DNA of 64,000 nucleotides, from the NCBI GenBank assembly GCA_037013495.1, contig CM072806.1, positions 28,398,001 to 28,462,000 of the forward strand, read 5' to 3'. The stretch comes from Hippophae tibetana (Eukaryota > Streptophyta > Magnoliopsida > Rosales > Elaeagnaceae). The translations under genes and the position numbers were made by a program. Below are positions 51,183 through 63,015 of the stretch, piece after piece (the first letter of the stretch is position 1; every line of letters starts with the position of its first letter). The notes beneath the pieces were generated by a model. That model was not told the DNA's origin and did not search any database. It saw nothing but the letters and a program-made list of their open reading frames with translations.

Positions 51183-52542
51183 TGAAAGCTTATAAATTAT
51201 GGACCTGATTAACCTAGAGAAGGGTGAATAGGTTATTTTTAATTTTTACCACTTTATAATTTAATAACCTAAACAAACCAGCCAGGCATGCAATCGCGTG
51301 TAAATATAAGTGCAGAAATAAAATAATAACACGATATTTTTAGGTAGAAACAACCTAGGCCACAACCATGACCTAAGAGGAAAACCACCGGTCCACCGGA
51401 CCACCTAACTTTCCACTATGAAAATCAAATGTTCAAATACAAACTCGGTCTTATGCTACCCTCCCTAGGATACTGCCCCAATGTACTTTACTTACGAGCC
51501 CCTGCTCTGTTTTCACAGTTTCCAATATTAACGTGAGCGGTTTCCAGACCAACGTTCCAATAAGCTCCCCGCAAATCAGATACGTTTCCGAAGTAACTGC
51601 AAAATAGTTAGCACAAAAAAAAACACAAGTGCCCGTGTGTGTTCTAGAGCGGATTTAACAATGAATAATCCTAACTAGATGATTCAAAATATATGTCATT
51701 TAAATCAAATCAACTAGAAAATTCTAAAACAAAAGATTAAGTACAGATTCAATAAAAATAACTTCCTTAAAATTTAATACTCAAATTAAATAATCATGAT
51801 TACATATAAAATTATTTAATCTAAATATCTAATCCAAAAGAATTAAATTAATTAAGAAAATCAATATATATTAATATCCTTCCTTTTCAACTTACTACGC
51901 AACTTTCAAAATATTTTAATTACTTTCTCCAATTACTTTCTCCAACATTCTGTATAACTTTTTCAATATATTTAAATTAATTTCTCTAACATTCTGTATA
52001 ACTTTTTCAATATATATTAAATTAACTTCTCCATGTATAACTTTTTCAATATATATTAATTACCTTCGATGTTGTTGTTGTTCCTCTTTTTTCTTTTCAC
52101 CAGATTTTGATTATTCAATCGGCAGCTCCCTTTTTTTTCAGCACATATGTTTTTGTTCTACCCACCCATCAACCCTAATGTATCTTTATTTATAGATAAT
52201 TATAATACCTAATAGTATTAGGGTTAAATGAGTTTTGGGCTTAATTTTTCAAAGCCCATTCAAAGCCTTAAAAAAATATTTTTTTAAATCACATCTTAAA
52301 AATATTAAGACACATAAAAAATATTTAAACACCAAAAATAATTTTAGATTTATGAACGTGTATTATTAAATGTATAAATGAAATTCTATGTGTCGTAATT
52401 ATAAAAGACATACCTGAAGTACGAATATTTGGAACTTGAACATTTGTTCGGCTGTTCTTGATAAACTTGATAGTAGGCATAAAAACAAATTTACAAATAA
52501 ATATTTTGTCCACGAAAATAGCCAACACTCATAGTCCTTACA
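51183..52542 (-). repeat. 5' LTR of the SIRE-like element
   Basis: The partner of 43369-44735. It lies next to the tRNA-Met primer site (51168-51180) and is followed by the target duplication ATAAT. Confidence 0.92.
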
Positions 52543-52547
52543 ATAAT

Positions 52548-53720
52548 TCAGGTGGTGTATAGATGAAATCATAATCTTGATTCTCAAGTTCTCTTAAATG
52601 GCTTAAATCCATCCTAAGATGGTTAAGTTATAGCCGAGGCATTTCATAAAACAAATGGTTATAATCCACCTAATCACGGTGCTATTGATTTGCAAATGTA
52701 ACATGTTGGGATGTATAAGCTTGGACATAATTTTTATGTAAGTCATTCTTTCACTTAAATGATTAATTTTATCCTTCATTGTTATTCTTGATTAAGAAGT
52801 GATTATTCTATCCCCTTTAGCAATATTCATACTAGAAGTGAGTTCATTATAGTATACCAGATTTAATAATTCACCAAGTTTAATTTACACTTCACCTTTT
52901 GGGTAATTGAATACCGATCTACCACATAGAGATTTAGAAAGTTAGGAAAGAAGTAACTCAAATGGTGGTTGTTCGCAGATAATTTAATCTTAGGAATCAT
53001 GTTTCCAATATCCATAAACATTTTGGTTACTACAGCATAAAGTAATATAGCTTTTTCTCTATCTATAGAGCTATAGTGAGTAGTGGGCATAAGTCTTAAA
53101 CAAACAAAATATTACTAGATATGAGGAACCTTACCCAAATTTTAACTTCAAATCCTCATAGTTTTCGATTAGTATAACTCCACTCAGCATTTTATATTAC
53201 TAGGTTCTCTATTGCTTCACTATAGTCAATATTACTCAAATAATTCTCATACTCACCCTTTCCCACATCCATCAATCCATAATAAGCATTTATATTAGAT
53301 GGTTCAAACGGGACTTGAACACCATGTACCATTACTTGGTTATCAACAACATTAGGAACATTGGTATAAAATTTTCAAATAACATATTCTACAGCAGTTG
53401 TCGGTTCTTCAACAAACCATCTCCATCCTAGAGCTTCTATTACATTACTAATACCCTTAAATTGACAATTTTCCCCATTTCAAAATATCAACCTCTTTCC
53501 ATTACAATTTTTTTATTTATCTCAACAGCCTTATTAAATCTGAGTTTGGCCTCTGCATTTGTAAATTTTGTCCTATTATATTCTAAGGAGGTTTTTACAT
53601 TTTTTAACTTATGTCTCCTACTACTTTTATGTGCCATTTTTACTCAATTAAATTTCAAAAACTCGTTCATAGATAAACCAAATATATATTTCAAACAATA
53701 CAATACTAAAATTTAATCCT
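52548..53720 (-). mobile_element. 'Putative plant transposon protein' remnant of the Ty3 element
   Basis: On the minus strand a basic start (MAHKSSRRHK near 53640) is followed by segments like the plant transposon-protein domain often found in Athila/Tat-related elements, ending in a DREKAILLYAVVTKMF segment near 53.0 kb (family pattern 'T.EKA.LLYAI..G'). The remnant is broken. The domain's role is not known. Confidence 0.55.
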
Positions 53721-54599
53721 AACATTTTCCTTACCTTTACTTTGTCCAAATAGGATTTGGAACTCTTTTTAATCCAAATATTTATATAAACAATCCATAA
53801 AATTCAAAGAAATTATTTTAAGACTTAAATTCTAAAAATATTTGGTTACTTATTTATGTTGTTGAAGAAGATAAAACTTGAAGAGCACCTATTTGAAGAA
53901 GATAGAGATTTGAAGATTTCTTGATATATTTTTCAAAACTATTTCAATGGAATTGTAAGAAAATGGATAGGAATAGGATTTCTGTAAAGAAATTTGAAAG
54001 ATTGTAAGAAAAAGATGGGATTTTTAAGAGTTATTGGGTGTTTGGTAGGAGAGAAAAGTTAGGGTTTATGAAGAAGATGAGAGAAAATAAGAGAAAAATA
54101 TGTATAAACGCATTAAGGTTGGAACTTTTATGAAAAATTTACACACGAGACATGGCATAAGTGAAAGCATGCCGTAGCACGAGCTTTTGAATTTCCATAA
54201 AAAATGTGTAGAACCACTAGTGCTATGGCAAAGTAAAATTCGTGCCCGGTGCACATAACTATTCTTCACACTAATTTTTCAATCCTAGACCCCTTTTTAT
54301 TTTATTTTATTTTTATCTAATACTAATAAATTAAATCTAAGTAATGTATAAAAATAATTATAACTACATATATATATATATATATTAAAAGTAGTTAATA
54401 ATTAAAAAATAACAAATAGATACAACTATAATTAAAAAATAAAATTAAATAAAAGAGAATAATAGATTACCTTCCATCCAATACTATCGTTATCATCTTT
54501 AGTAAGATGTTGCTTGAGGACTTCATTCTTTAGTACACTGAATATCCCTACATTATTAAGTTAAATTGTTGCTTTGACCAGGTAAGTATTCTTTCCCTT

Positions 54600-55890
54600 G
54601 CTTTTGCAAATACTTAACCAGTTGCTCAACTTGTACTTCCGCTTTTGGATAGAAACCTCCATAGAGTCCAACCTTTTATTTCTTATGGATTGGTTTTCCT
54701 TACTTACTTGAATGAAAGCATTCAAGTTATTCTTAAGAGTTGGTTTTCTATGAGGGTTCTAAGGCATTTATTGGTAGTATTGTTGGCCTTATTGATTGGA
54801 GCTCTCGGCAAAAGAAGGGTGTTCAGCCTTTAGGAGAAATTTGGATGATTTCTCCACCAAGATTATAGCTGTTTGCATTGAGGTCATACCTTGGTCTTGG
54901 TTGGTACCACTCTATTGCATTAACCTACTCATGTCCAACAACTTATTCTTTTTGGTAGAGACAAGTATCAGCACCATGTCCCAACGTACTACCCACTATT
55001 CTTTGTTAGAAGTGCCAAGTGTAGTGAGAAGGGTAACTTGTTTGGTCAGATGTGCAAGTTACATTTGTACTTTCGTATTGGAATCTATTTCATCGACTTT
55101 AACATTTCTCACTCATGAGCTTTTCTACTACGAATTAGAACCTATATGTCAGAGATTATAAGTCGTTATACCAATATTTTTCTCCCATAGCTCCTCCAAC
55201 AACATTATCGATGATGAACTGACATTGTTATGTCAAACCTATTGTACAAAATTTGATTCTATAGTTGCAGTGGGTAGCTATAATGAGAGCATTAAGTAGG
55301 AATAGTTTGAACATATCCTAAGCTTTATGGAAAATTACTCCCTCCATCTGCGAGAAAATAACTATTTTAGCTCTCAAATTTGATGTTTTCTAATTGAAAT
55401 AGAATTTTATCATGAATCTGTTATACATATCCTTCTAGGTTATTAAGGAACTTAAGGGGAGTGACATAAGCCAAGCCTTACCCCTGTCCTTGAGTCAACT
55501 TGTACAATGAGAGGGAAAATCTAGACTGTTGAATAAAAGTCCCTAATAAAAGATAGAGAGTCTTTACTAGGCAGTATGTGAAAAGAAGGTAGCATGAACA
55601 AATGAATTTTTCTCAATTCATAATTCCTTATAATCTCACCCAACGGGATGGAAGCAGTAACAATGTCAATGACTGACCATGCATACTTCTTTATGAAAGT
55701 TTCCCTAGGTTGTGGATTTTTTACCATATTTATATGTTCAAAAGGAGGGTTTAGATTTGGTTCTAGAGTTTGCTCAATTAAAGAATATTGGATATGAATG
55801 TCCAGCCTTCTTGATAGTTCTTTAGATATATTAATGTTATTTATGTATAATGTAATAAGATATCCTAATGATCTTTTACCTTGCATAAAT
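54600..55890 (-). mobile_element. Ty3 gag remnant
   Basis: Minus-strand segments in gag order: an N-terminal NPPFEHINMVKNPQPRETF block near 55.75 kb; a capsid-like block near 55.45 kb with KAWLMSLP; and a C-terminal block near 54.9 kb with INAIEWYQPRPRYD, followed by an HPNFSW-type end typical of Athila-like gag. It is broken in several places. Confidence 0.7.
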
Positions 55891-56418
55891 TATGAAAATA
55901 AAAATTAATATCACCTATAAAGTAAAAATATTAAAAGATAAATAAATATACAATTATGCTACAATCAATTTATTATAAAATAATACAAGTTATATAAATA
56001 ATTATATCAAGTCAATAAAGTATATAACAAAAATTATATATTTATACATAGAAATACTAAATAAAATATTTAATAAAAAATAATCAAAATTTAAAATAAA
56101 ATAAAAATAATTTATTTAATAATTAAATAAATAAAAGAACATAAAATTGAAAATTTAATTTTTATAATCTAATTTTGAAATTAATTTTATTTATTTATTT
56201 TTTAATTTAAAGATTGTTTTAATTTTTCATTTTTTTAAATATCTTAGTCAATTAATAAATAAGATATATTTTTTATTTTAAAAATTTAAAATTTAAAATA
56301 TATAAATTCAATTAATAATCTAGATAGTTTTATATTTCAAATATTTTTTTAATAAAAACAAATCATGATTAATAAAAATTTAAAAATACTATTCCTCTGT
56401 CACAACGATGTTAAAAAC
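55890..56418 (-). other. Ty3 leader between LTR and gag
   Basis: Very AT-rich. It begins after the LTR with a primer-site-like stretch (complement at 56401-56414) and contains no gene. Confidence 0.5.
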
Positions 56419-58080
56419 TTAATAATGTATAAATTTTATATTTGATAAATAACTCGCAAATGCATGAATCACTTTATAAGAAATGTTAAATGTACTTCTA
56501 AGGTCGGTCTAAAATTGAATGCATGATTTTTTTAATAATTCAACAAAATTCTTAAAAAACAAAAAAAATCTAGACATCCTTGCATAATTGTTTGGGTTTT
56601 AAAATATCCAAACTAATAACATAAATTTAAAGATAGATTTAACAAATATTAGAACAATAAACATTTACACTTAATGGAGAAAATATGGGATAGATTAGTT
56701 AGTTAATCATAATTTCTCAATATTAATTAGGTTCTTAAAGATATATATATATATATATAGTGATATGATTTTTTCTTTTCTGTATGAAAATATTCTAAAG
56801 TCGAGATCTGACTTGTTTTAGTAAAATTAATTAATATCCTAAAGTCGGGTTGACCAATTGATTATTATTAAATTATGATTTATTTATAAAGAAATAGTAA
56901 ATCATCTAAATCACTGCTTAAGATCGTGCACATAATTTAGACTCTTATTCAAGGTGTCAACGTATGTTTTAAGGTTGATGTATATGAGAACTAACTTTCA
57001 GTTTTTAAATTTATTACGTGAATATGTTCTCAATATATTCATGAACAATAAATCTTTGAAATAGAATAATGATTCCTAATCAGATCTAGACACTTAGATC
57101 CTAAATCTAACTTTCATATTTTAAACTTACTACAAAAAATATGTTGTTTAAATATTTTTGAATAATAAGCATTGTAAAATTCTTGAATGAAGAAATAAAA
57201 ATCAATTTATTTTATAATTATTTTTACCCAAATTAATATTTAACAAGCATAACAACATAACTAATATCTCGTAGTATTTTCAGCCACACATGCTTAGACT
57301 TAATAAATACTCAGTAGATAAAATACATCATTTATAAAAGATACATAAATTAATTATGAAATAAATAATACATTTAAAATTTATGCTTCAAGTACATTCT
57401 TTAAAATATAGAATTTTAGTACCAATCTGTATCTAAAAAACTCCAAACAAATATGCGTATACTATTTATTCGATCAAAAATTACTACATCGAAATTTTAG
57501 CTAAACTAAATCCTAAGCTGCTAAAGAAAATTGAAACTAAAAAAATTTCAAGAAGAATAAGACTTATGCTGATCGAGGAATGATGAATATGAAAGGGAAT
57601 GAGAATTTTTATAGGTGAGAAAATGCTGCAAAAAGGAGAAAAATATGGATCAAGTAGCCATAAGACGTGACACATTTTGCATCACCGCAGCTTGCATCAA
57701 TATGGTATGTTTCAATTACAATATGAAGCACTCACACTATGACAAACATTAATCACCACTACAGTATGCATTAAACTGCGTTTCTTCAACTTCTTTTTAT
57801 TTCATCCCCTTACATGCTTGGTTAGTTCATATGTGAGGCTTACATATGTTATCATTGTATTCTTCTTGGATGTAATTAAGTTCGTTCATGTATAATTCTT
57901 CAAGTGTTTATCAATTAAATCATTTTGAAGCCAAAAATACTTGAAAAATAACAAAATATACTTGTAATTTAAAAAAGATATGAATTTGCTAAAATAATAA
58001 TAAAGTTAGGCAAATATAAATCTATTTTGATATTAAAGTGCTTATAAATCACATAATATTTAGTGCTTTTCAAGTACCCA
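56419..58080 (-). repeat. 5' LTR of the Ty3 element
   Basis: Homologous to 40025-41401, about 280 bp longer because of extra segments (for example near 57010-57130). It contains an (AT)n run at about 56740-56758. The outer edge lies 15 bp from the fold-back MITE at 58096. Confidence 0.75.
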
Positions 58081-58095
58081 TGAAGGAGTTTGTTC

Positions 58096-58470
58096 GGGAC
58101 CATTTTATATATTTATTTGTGCATTAATTCCCATATATTTTCAATGAATTATTATTTCATATGCATTTTATGTACTTATTTTGTGCTATATAAGCATTAA
58201 GGGGAAAAATGATAAAAAAAGAAGTAAAAACATGTATTTAAAACAAAAATAGAACACTTGATTGATCGCTTCGATCAAGGTTGATTGTAGAGTTAAGACA
58301 AGAACAACAAGCATTGTTCCAGCCATAAGTCAATCAAACCTTGCTTTCCATTCTTTCCATAAACCTTAATGCCTATATAACATAAAATAAATACATAAAA
58401 CATATAGGGAATAATAATTCATTGTAAATACGTGGGAATTGATGCACAAATTTATGTACAAAATAGTCCC
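58096..58470. mobile_element. Fold-back MITE, about 375 bp with arms of about 108 bp
   Basis: The left arm 58096-58203 (gggaccattttatata to gcattaagg) is the complement of the right arm at about 58366-58470 with roughly 15% mismatch. The arms end GGGAC and GTCCC. The loop of about 160 bp has no coding sequence but contains the small palindrome 'tgatcgcttcgatca'. I could not define the target duplication, so the superfamily is open. Confidence 0.8.
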
Positions 58471-59012
58471 TATCACAATTAAGTAAGCATGTTGAGTTAT
58501 GTCTACACTTTTGTATTTAGTAAATGTTTTCGTGGTATTTTTAGTGTTAGAATTGAAAAACTTGAGTAGGAAATTGATAATGCTAGTTACAGATAATATA
58601 GTTTATCTATTTTTAATAAATTATTTGAAAGTTCAAATGTAATTGTTAAGAAATTTGTAATCGTAGAGAGTCAACTCTTAACAACATGGAGGAGTTCTTT
58701 TTATGAGACTCTCTTAGAATGTTAAAATAAAGTGGAGAAAAAAGTAATTTGATTAATTAATTGTGTCATGGTTTTTCTTATTAGAGTAATTATTTTTAAA
58801 ACTAATGTTTATTGATATCTTTATTTTTTATTTATTAGGTTTATTAATAGATGATATCTCCATTGTATTTGCATGTTATGGTCAGTGAAGTATATACTTA
58901 TAATTCTATGTGTGAATTATGATACATTATTGTCTAAGATATTTGAAAAATTAGATAGTTACCAAACACAACTCATACAATCACACACACAACTTGTAGG
59001 TATAACTCATCC
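58471..59012. other. AT-rich DNA upstream of the hAT remnant
   Basis: I see no gene. It may contain the left end and upstream exon of the hAT element, but no terminal inverted repeat was recognised. Confidence 0.4.
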
Positions 59013-60920
59013 ATGCCTACACAATGTTCTTCTCAAAAGAAACATACTTCAATTTCATGTAATTATTTTAATATCAAATTTATGCCATTTAAAAATCAAA
59101 ATAGAGTAATTTTTAAATATTGCTCTAATGGTTATGTCTACGATAGTAGTGGCATTGCTAATCTTCTTAGGTATATCACTTCATGCCTTAATAGAAAATC
59201 TGATTTGGTTACAAAATAAGGCACTACACATTCTTTTAAGTATAACCAATTGAAAATGAGAGAAGGTTTGTCTAGTTTTGTGGCTAGTGTTGAGCAACCG
59301 TTCACTTTTACAGATGATATTATATATGAGCACTTTATGAAAACATATGTCCAATCTAATGGAGTTGCGTCTCTAGAAATACGACTCAAATTGACATTTT
59401 GAAACAATATAAAGTAATGAAAGATGAATTAATTAAAAATCTTACTAGTCTTAAGAATGTTCTTTTACTATTACTTCTGACATGTTGATTGGTTTTAATA
59501 ATCATGGATGTATGTGTGTAATTTTCCATTATATTGATTTTGATTGGAGATTGTAAAAGAAAATAATTGCATTTAGAATGACAGAATATCTATTATAGAT
59601 TTTGATGAGGGATGAATTTAATGAATATGACATTAGTGATATGATCTTTTATGTTACTATAGATAATGGAATTGTGACTAAAAATATTTATGATAGTTTC
59701 AAAAATTGTAGCATTTCATCATCACATGGTAGTTGGGACTCTCTTTTTTACATGTGTTGCATGTGTCATATCATCAATTAATTTATACAAGATTGCATGA
59801 AATTGATTTCACCAAATTTGAACAAAGTGAAAGTTGCTATCACATTTATTCATCTTCCTCAAAGGAGCAGGATTGCTTACAACATTATCAATCATTTGGC
59901 TCGAAACCAAAAAAGTCAAAAACTAACATTTATACTAGATGGAATTATACATGTCTTATGTTACAACCTTTAGTTAGATATTTTCAAGTTATTACTATAT
60001 TTTATAATGATAAAAGAGTGTCAAATTTTCCAATACAGAGTCAAAATGATTGGAATGTATCATTTTTATTTATGGACTTTTTGGAAGTGTTTTACAATGT
60101 AACTAGAGATTTATTTAAAATATTTTACCCCATTATTCTTCTTACATTATCAAACTTGTATTCCATATCTAATATTTTTACATCTTATAGAGATAAGTCA
60201 TTATTTGCTCATATTTGGTTTACAATGAAATTAAAGTTTTAAAAATACTAAGTCATTTCCTTTTATTTTTATTTTGACTGCATGCTTGGCCAATACTTAA
60301 GCCAAAAATTGTTGTATCTGATATTGAAGCATTTTTTCAAAATTTTAAAATTCAATATATTTGGACTTATGATAAAATTATTAAAATTTTGTGTGACGAT
60401 ATTTATGAAATTTATGAATCCTAGTTTGGGTCTCATATATCTTCCAGCACTATCACTTATTTTATCAAACTTTCTTCACATATGAAATTTGCAAGGTTTG
60501 AGAAACAAAAATTTGTTGGTGAAATTTCATCTAGTCGATCTAAGCTGAGCATATATTTCTCTAGTGATATGATTGTTCAAAGAGGTCTTTCACAAGATGA
60601 TGAATCTTTTAAAATTTTATAATGGTGGAAAGCACGTGAGAGTAACTTTCATGTGCTTTCTATCATGGTTTGTAATATACTGTATCTACAATATCTTTTG
60701 AGTTTGCTTTCATCGCAAGTGGTAGGACTTTAGATAGTTTAGAAATCAGGTTTATCAAAGATATAATTGACTGTTGTATATATGTGAAAGATTGATACGA
60801 TGCTTTCCTTAAAGATGGAGTGGTGAACAAGTATCCATTTTTTAATGACATTGAAGATGATGTGGATTTATTTGTATAAATGCTAACTAGATGCAATGAT
60901 TTTTGTTATATGATATTATT
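59013..60920 (+). pseudogene. hAT transposase pseudogene
   Basis: Plus-strand segments follow the order of plant hAT transposases (hobo/Ac/Tam3). A decayed BED zinc-finger region lies near 59.1 kb (KYCSNGYVYDSS). It is followed by a helical segment with VEQPFTFTDD (59.29 kb), a catalytic-core segment with TSDM and CVIFHYIDFDWRL (59.47-59.55 kb), and a CMCHIIN segment near 59.76 kb (family pattern 'CxxHILNL'). Further on are NPHYSSYI/'YPTSNLY'-like segments (60.13 kb), a SSSRSKLSIYF segment (60.53 kb) and the C-terminal dimerisation block WWKARESNFHVLSIM (60.62-60.66 kb). Frameshifts and stops lie between the blocks, for example the stop just before WWK. The second catalytic aspartate and the final glutamate cannot be placed with certainty. 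No intact copy or terminal repeats are seen. Confidence 0.75.
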
Positions 60921-61190
60921 CATGTGATTTTTATCATGGCATGTAATATATTAACTCTTTTTGTATCTACGACTTCTAAGTCTTCTTTCATTGCAAGTGA
61001 TAGGAATTTAGTAGTTTAGAAAGTAGGCTTACCAAATATATATATGATTGTTGTATATATGTGAAAGATTTGTATGATACTTTTCTTAGAGATGGAATGT
61101 CGAGCAAGTATATATTTTTAAATGAAATTGAAGATGATGTGGAGTTATTTTTATAGATGATAATTAGATGCAATGATTTTGGATCCATGA
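60650..61190 (+). repeat. Tandem duplication of the hAT C-terminal coding end
   Basis: Two adjacent units, 60650-60920 and 60921-61190, start 'catgtg(c/a)tttttatcatgg' and share 'gactgttgtatatatgtgaaag' and 'gaagatgatgtgga' blocks at about 80% identity. Both correspond to the hAT dimerisation region and its following codons, so the end of the transposase gene is present twice. Confidence 0.78.
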
Positions 61191-61600
61191 AATTATTTAT
61201 TATTGTAGGTTAAAATTACATGGCTTATTTTCTTACATTTTATTTTGATATATGTGACTTATATAATGTGATGTTTATAAAGTTTTGATATCAATTGTTA
61301 ATAAATACTTTAAGTATGTGCCAACCTAGTTGAAATATACCTAATCATTTATTAATATAAATACAAATGCTAGATAGTATGAATAAATGTCAACTTATTA
61401 AGAATTTCTTTTTTTTAGATGGGAAACTTAATTACAATTTATACATATTATAGTAATGATTTATTCACGTCTTATTATTAATAAAATAATTTTCATAAAT
61501 ATTCTAATATATTTTAATTCCAATATATATATATTCAGTCGCTTACATTGTACAAATGAAAAAAATTGATTGATGGGGCATTAATAAGCTAGAAATAACT
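61191..61600. other. AT-rich intergenic DNA
   Basis: No gene or repeat is recognised beyond short (AT)n runs near 61525-61540. Confidence 0.5.
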
Positions 61601-61830
61601 CATGAGCTTTTTAGAAGAAAAAGACTAATGGGCCGACCCACTTATAAACCGACCAGACTCAGTTTATATACATAATGAGCTGGGCTGAATCTGACACACC
61701 AACAAAGTGTACCTTTTGTTACTCTGGCCCATTTTATACCATTTCTTGGCTGTTTACTCGGGTCTATATTTGTTTTTTGGGCGTATTAATATAGAATTTG
61801 TTTTTGAGGGAGAGACGGAGAAGGTTAGAT
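61601..61830 (+). promoter_or_regulatory. Likely SQD1 promoter with three TGGGCY (site II) motifs
   Basis: TGGGCC at 61629-61634, TGGGCT at 61681-61686 and GGCCCA (TGGGCC on minus) at 61726-61731 lie within about 100 bp. They are just upstream of a pyrimidine- and purine-rich leader beginning near 61800. Site II motifs are bound by TCP factors in many plant housekeeping promoters. No canonical TATA box is obvious; 'ttaatatagaa' near 61786 is a weak candidate. Confidence 0.5.
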
Positions 61831-62002
61831 AGAACATAAAAGGGATATACCTCTAGTTTTGATAATTTGATTCTTGTTCAGCCAATCTAAGTCCTCCATC
61901 AACAAAACTCTAATCTCTCCTTATTTCGTTCTGAATCAGATAGAAGAAACCCATCTCCATTTTCTTCTAAGTTCTAACCCATGCTTCCATTTTTCTTTTC
62001 AG

Positions 62003-63001
62003 GTAACATCGACTGCTATTTTTAGCTATGTAAATTACTAGTAATTTCTCTTCAATTTTCATGATTAGCTGAAGTTTTAAATTTGAAAGTTGCATCTTTT
62101 AGTGGTTTATTTGATATATGAAGGGTTGGGTTAGGGGAATCAAACTTCCAAGTGTTGGGAACTTTTAGGTGCTTCAAGATCTGTGCTTTTTTATTTTTGC
62201 ACTTTCTCTTTGCTTAGCTTATAGGCATTCTTTATGGATTTTTAAACAGGAAAAAATTTGAAACACACAAATACTATGGTCAAAGTCTCAGTTTTTTTTT
62301 AATTATTGTTGCTTTTACCTTTTTTTCTCTTTGGCTATTCGTTTAGTTTCTCTGATGGGCTTATTCGTTTGTTCCAAAATTTCTAGATTAAGTTTGGAGA
62401 TCTTGTACTTTTTCTTAGCAACGTTGTTGAATTGTAAATAACCCCTCATTTTACTTATGATATGAGTGATTGGCTTGTGTGAAAAAGCATCAAATGATGA
62501 TTTTCACTTTCAAAAGAGAAAATCAGTGGCAACCACACAATTTGGAGTATTTTCATATGTGTAGTTGTGGTGGTGTGCTTAGACTTATTGAATGTCCTAT
62601 GTTACACGGACTGTTTTTTGGACACCAAGATTTGTAATTTTTTAATATGTATTTGGATGTTAGACATTCATTCTTCTAAATTCTCTGTACATTTACACTA
62701 AATTCGTCTATCCAACTACTCACATTTATGTTCATATTGTCTCATTTGGACACGGGTACTGCGTGAAAAATGAAGAGTTTAAGTAATATAGGGAATATCT
62801 CTTTGATTATATTCTAGGGTTATTTATTTAGAGGTTTTTTTATAGCAAATTTATGTCATCCTAATTCCCAAAATGTTTCAGTCTATTGTCATCAAGTGTT
62901 TGGATCCAATCATCCTTGCTTAGCTTTCTTTTTCTCTAATTTAATGCAGTTACCAAGAAATTGAAGCTCGTAACTTTAGCATTTGTATAAATTCTTTGCA
63001 G
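62003..63001 (+). other. Probable 5'-UTR intron of SQD1
   Basis: The leader sequence (about 61.8-62.0 kb) ends TTTTCAG|GTAACA and a T-rich acceptor TTCTTTGCAG ends at 63001, 32 bp before the SQD1 start codon. The 999 bp between are T-rich with no coding potential, as expected of a plant intron. Another acceptor at about 62949 (TTAATGCAG) is possible. This is an inference from splice-site sequence; transcripts would confirm it. Confidence 0.55.
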
Positions 63002-63015
63002 GTATATATGTGTAA

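Larger units (their letters stand above)
43369..52542 (-). mobile_element. SIRE/Maximus-like Copia retrotransposon, nearly whole and young
   Basis: The element is 9174 bp with LTRs of about 1.36 kb and a perfect target duplication ATAAT (43364-43368 and 52543-52547). The primer site is the complement of TGGTATCAAAGCC at 51168-51180. A polypurine tract (complement CCAAAGGGGGAGTT) abuts the 3' LTR near 44736. Parts, from right to left: gag with zinc knuckles, protease (FDSGCSRHM, near 49.27 kb), pre-integrase (LWHEKLGHMNF, near 48.9 kb), integrase core, reverse transcriptase (YVDDIVFGS, near 47.15 kb), RNase H (DADWTG) and the LADIFTK end near 46.3 kb. Between pol and the 3' LTR are 1.5 kb of non-coding sequence. 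It looks almost whole, with about one break in the coding part. Confidence 0.93.
40025..58080 (-). mobile_element. Ty3 retrotransposon without a visible pol, carrying a nested SIRE-like Copia
   Basis: Minus-strand order: 5' LTR at 58080-56419; primer-site-like sequence at 56401-56414; gag remnant at about 55.9-54.6 kb; a leader-like region; a 'putative plant transposon protein' remnant at about 53.65-52.86 kb; a 3' region with a GAGGGCAATGTAAATTTTAGG-like motif near 42.97 kb; 3' LTR at 41401-40025. The Copia element at 43369-52542 is inserted between the last coding remnant and the 3' region. Without it the element is about 8.9 kb. I see no reverse transcriptase or integrase, so it looks non-autonomous by ancestry or by deletion. 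It is broken in many places and old. Confidence 0.7.

Noticed and set aside
54645-55161. Plus-strand frames of 62 and 121 residues
   Set aside because: The minus strand carries Ty3 gag C-terminal motifs at the same place; the plus frames have no family likeness.
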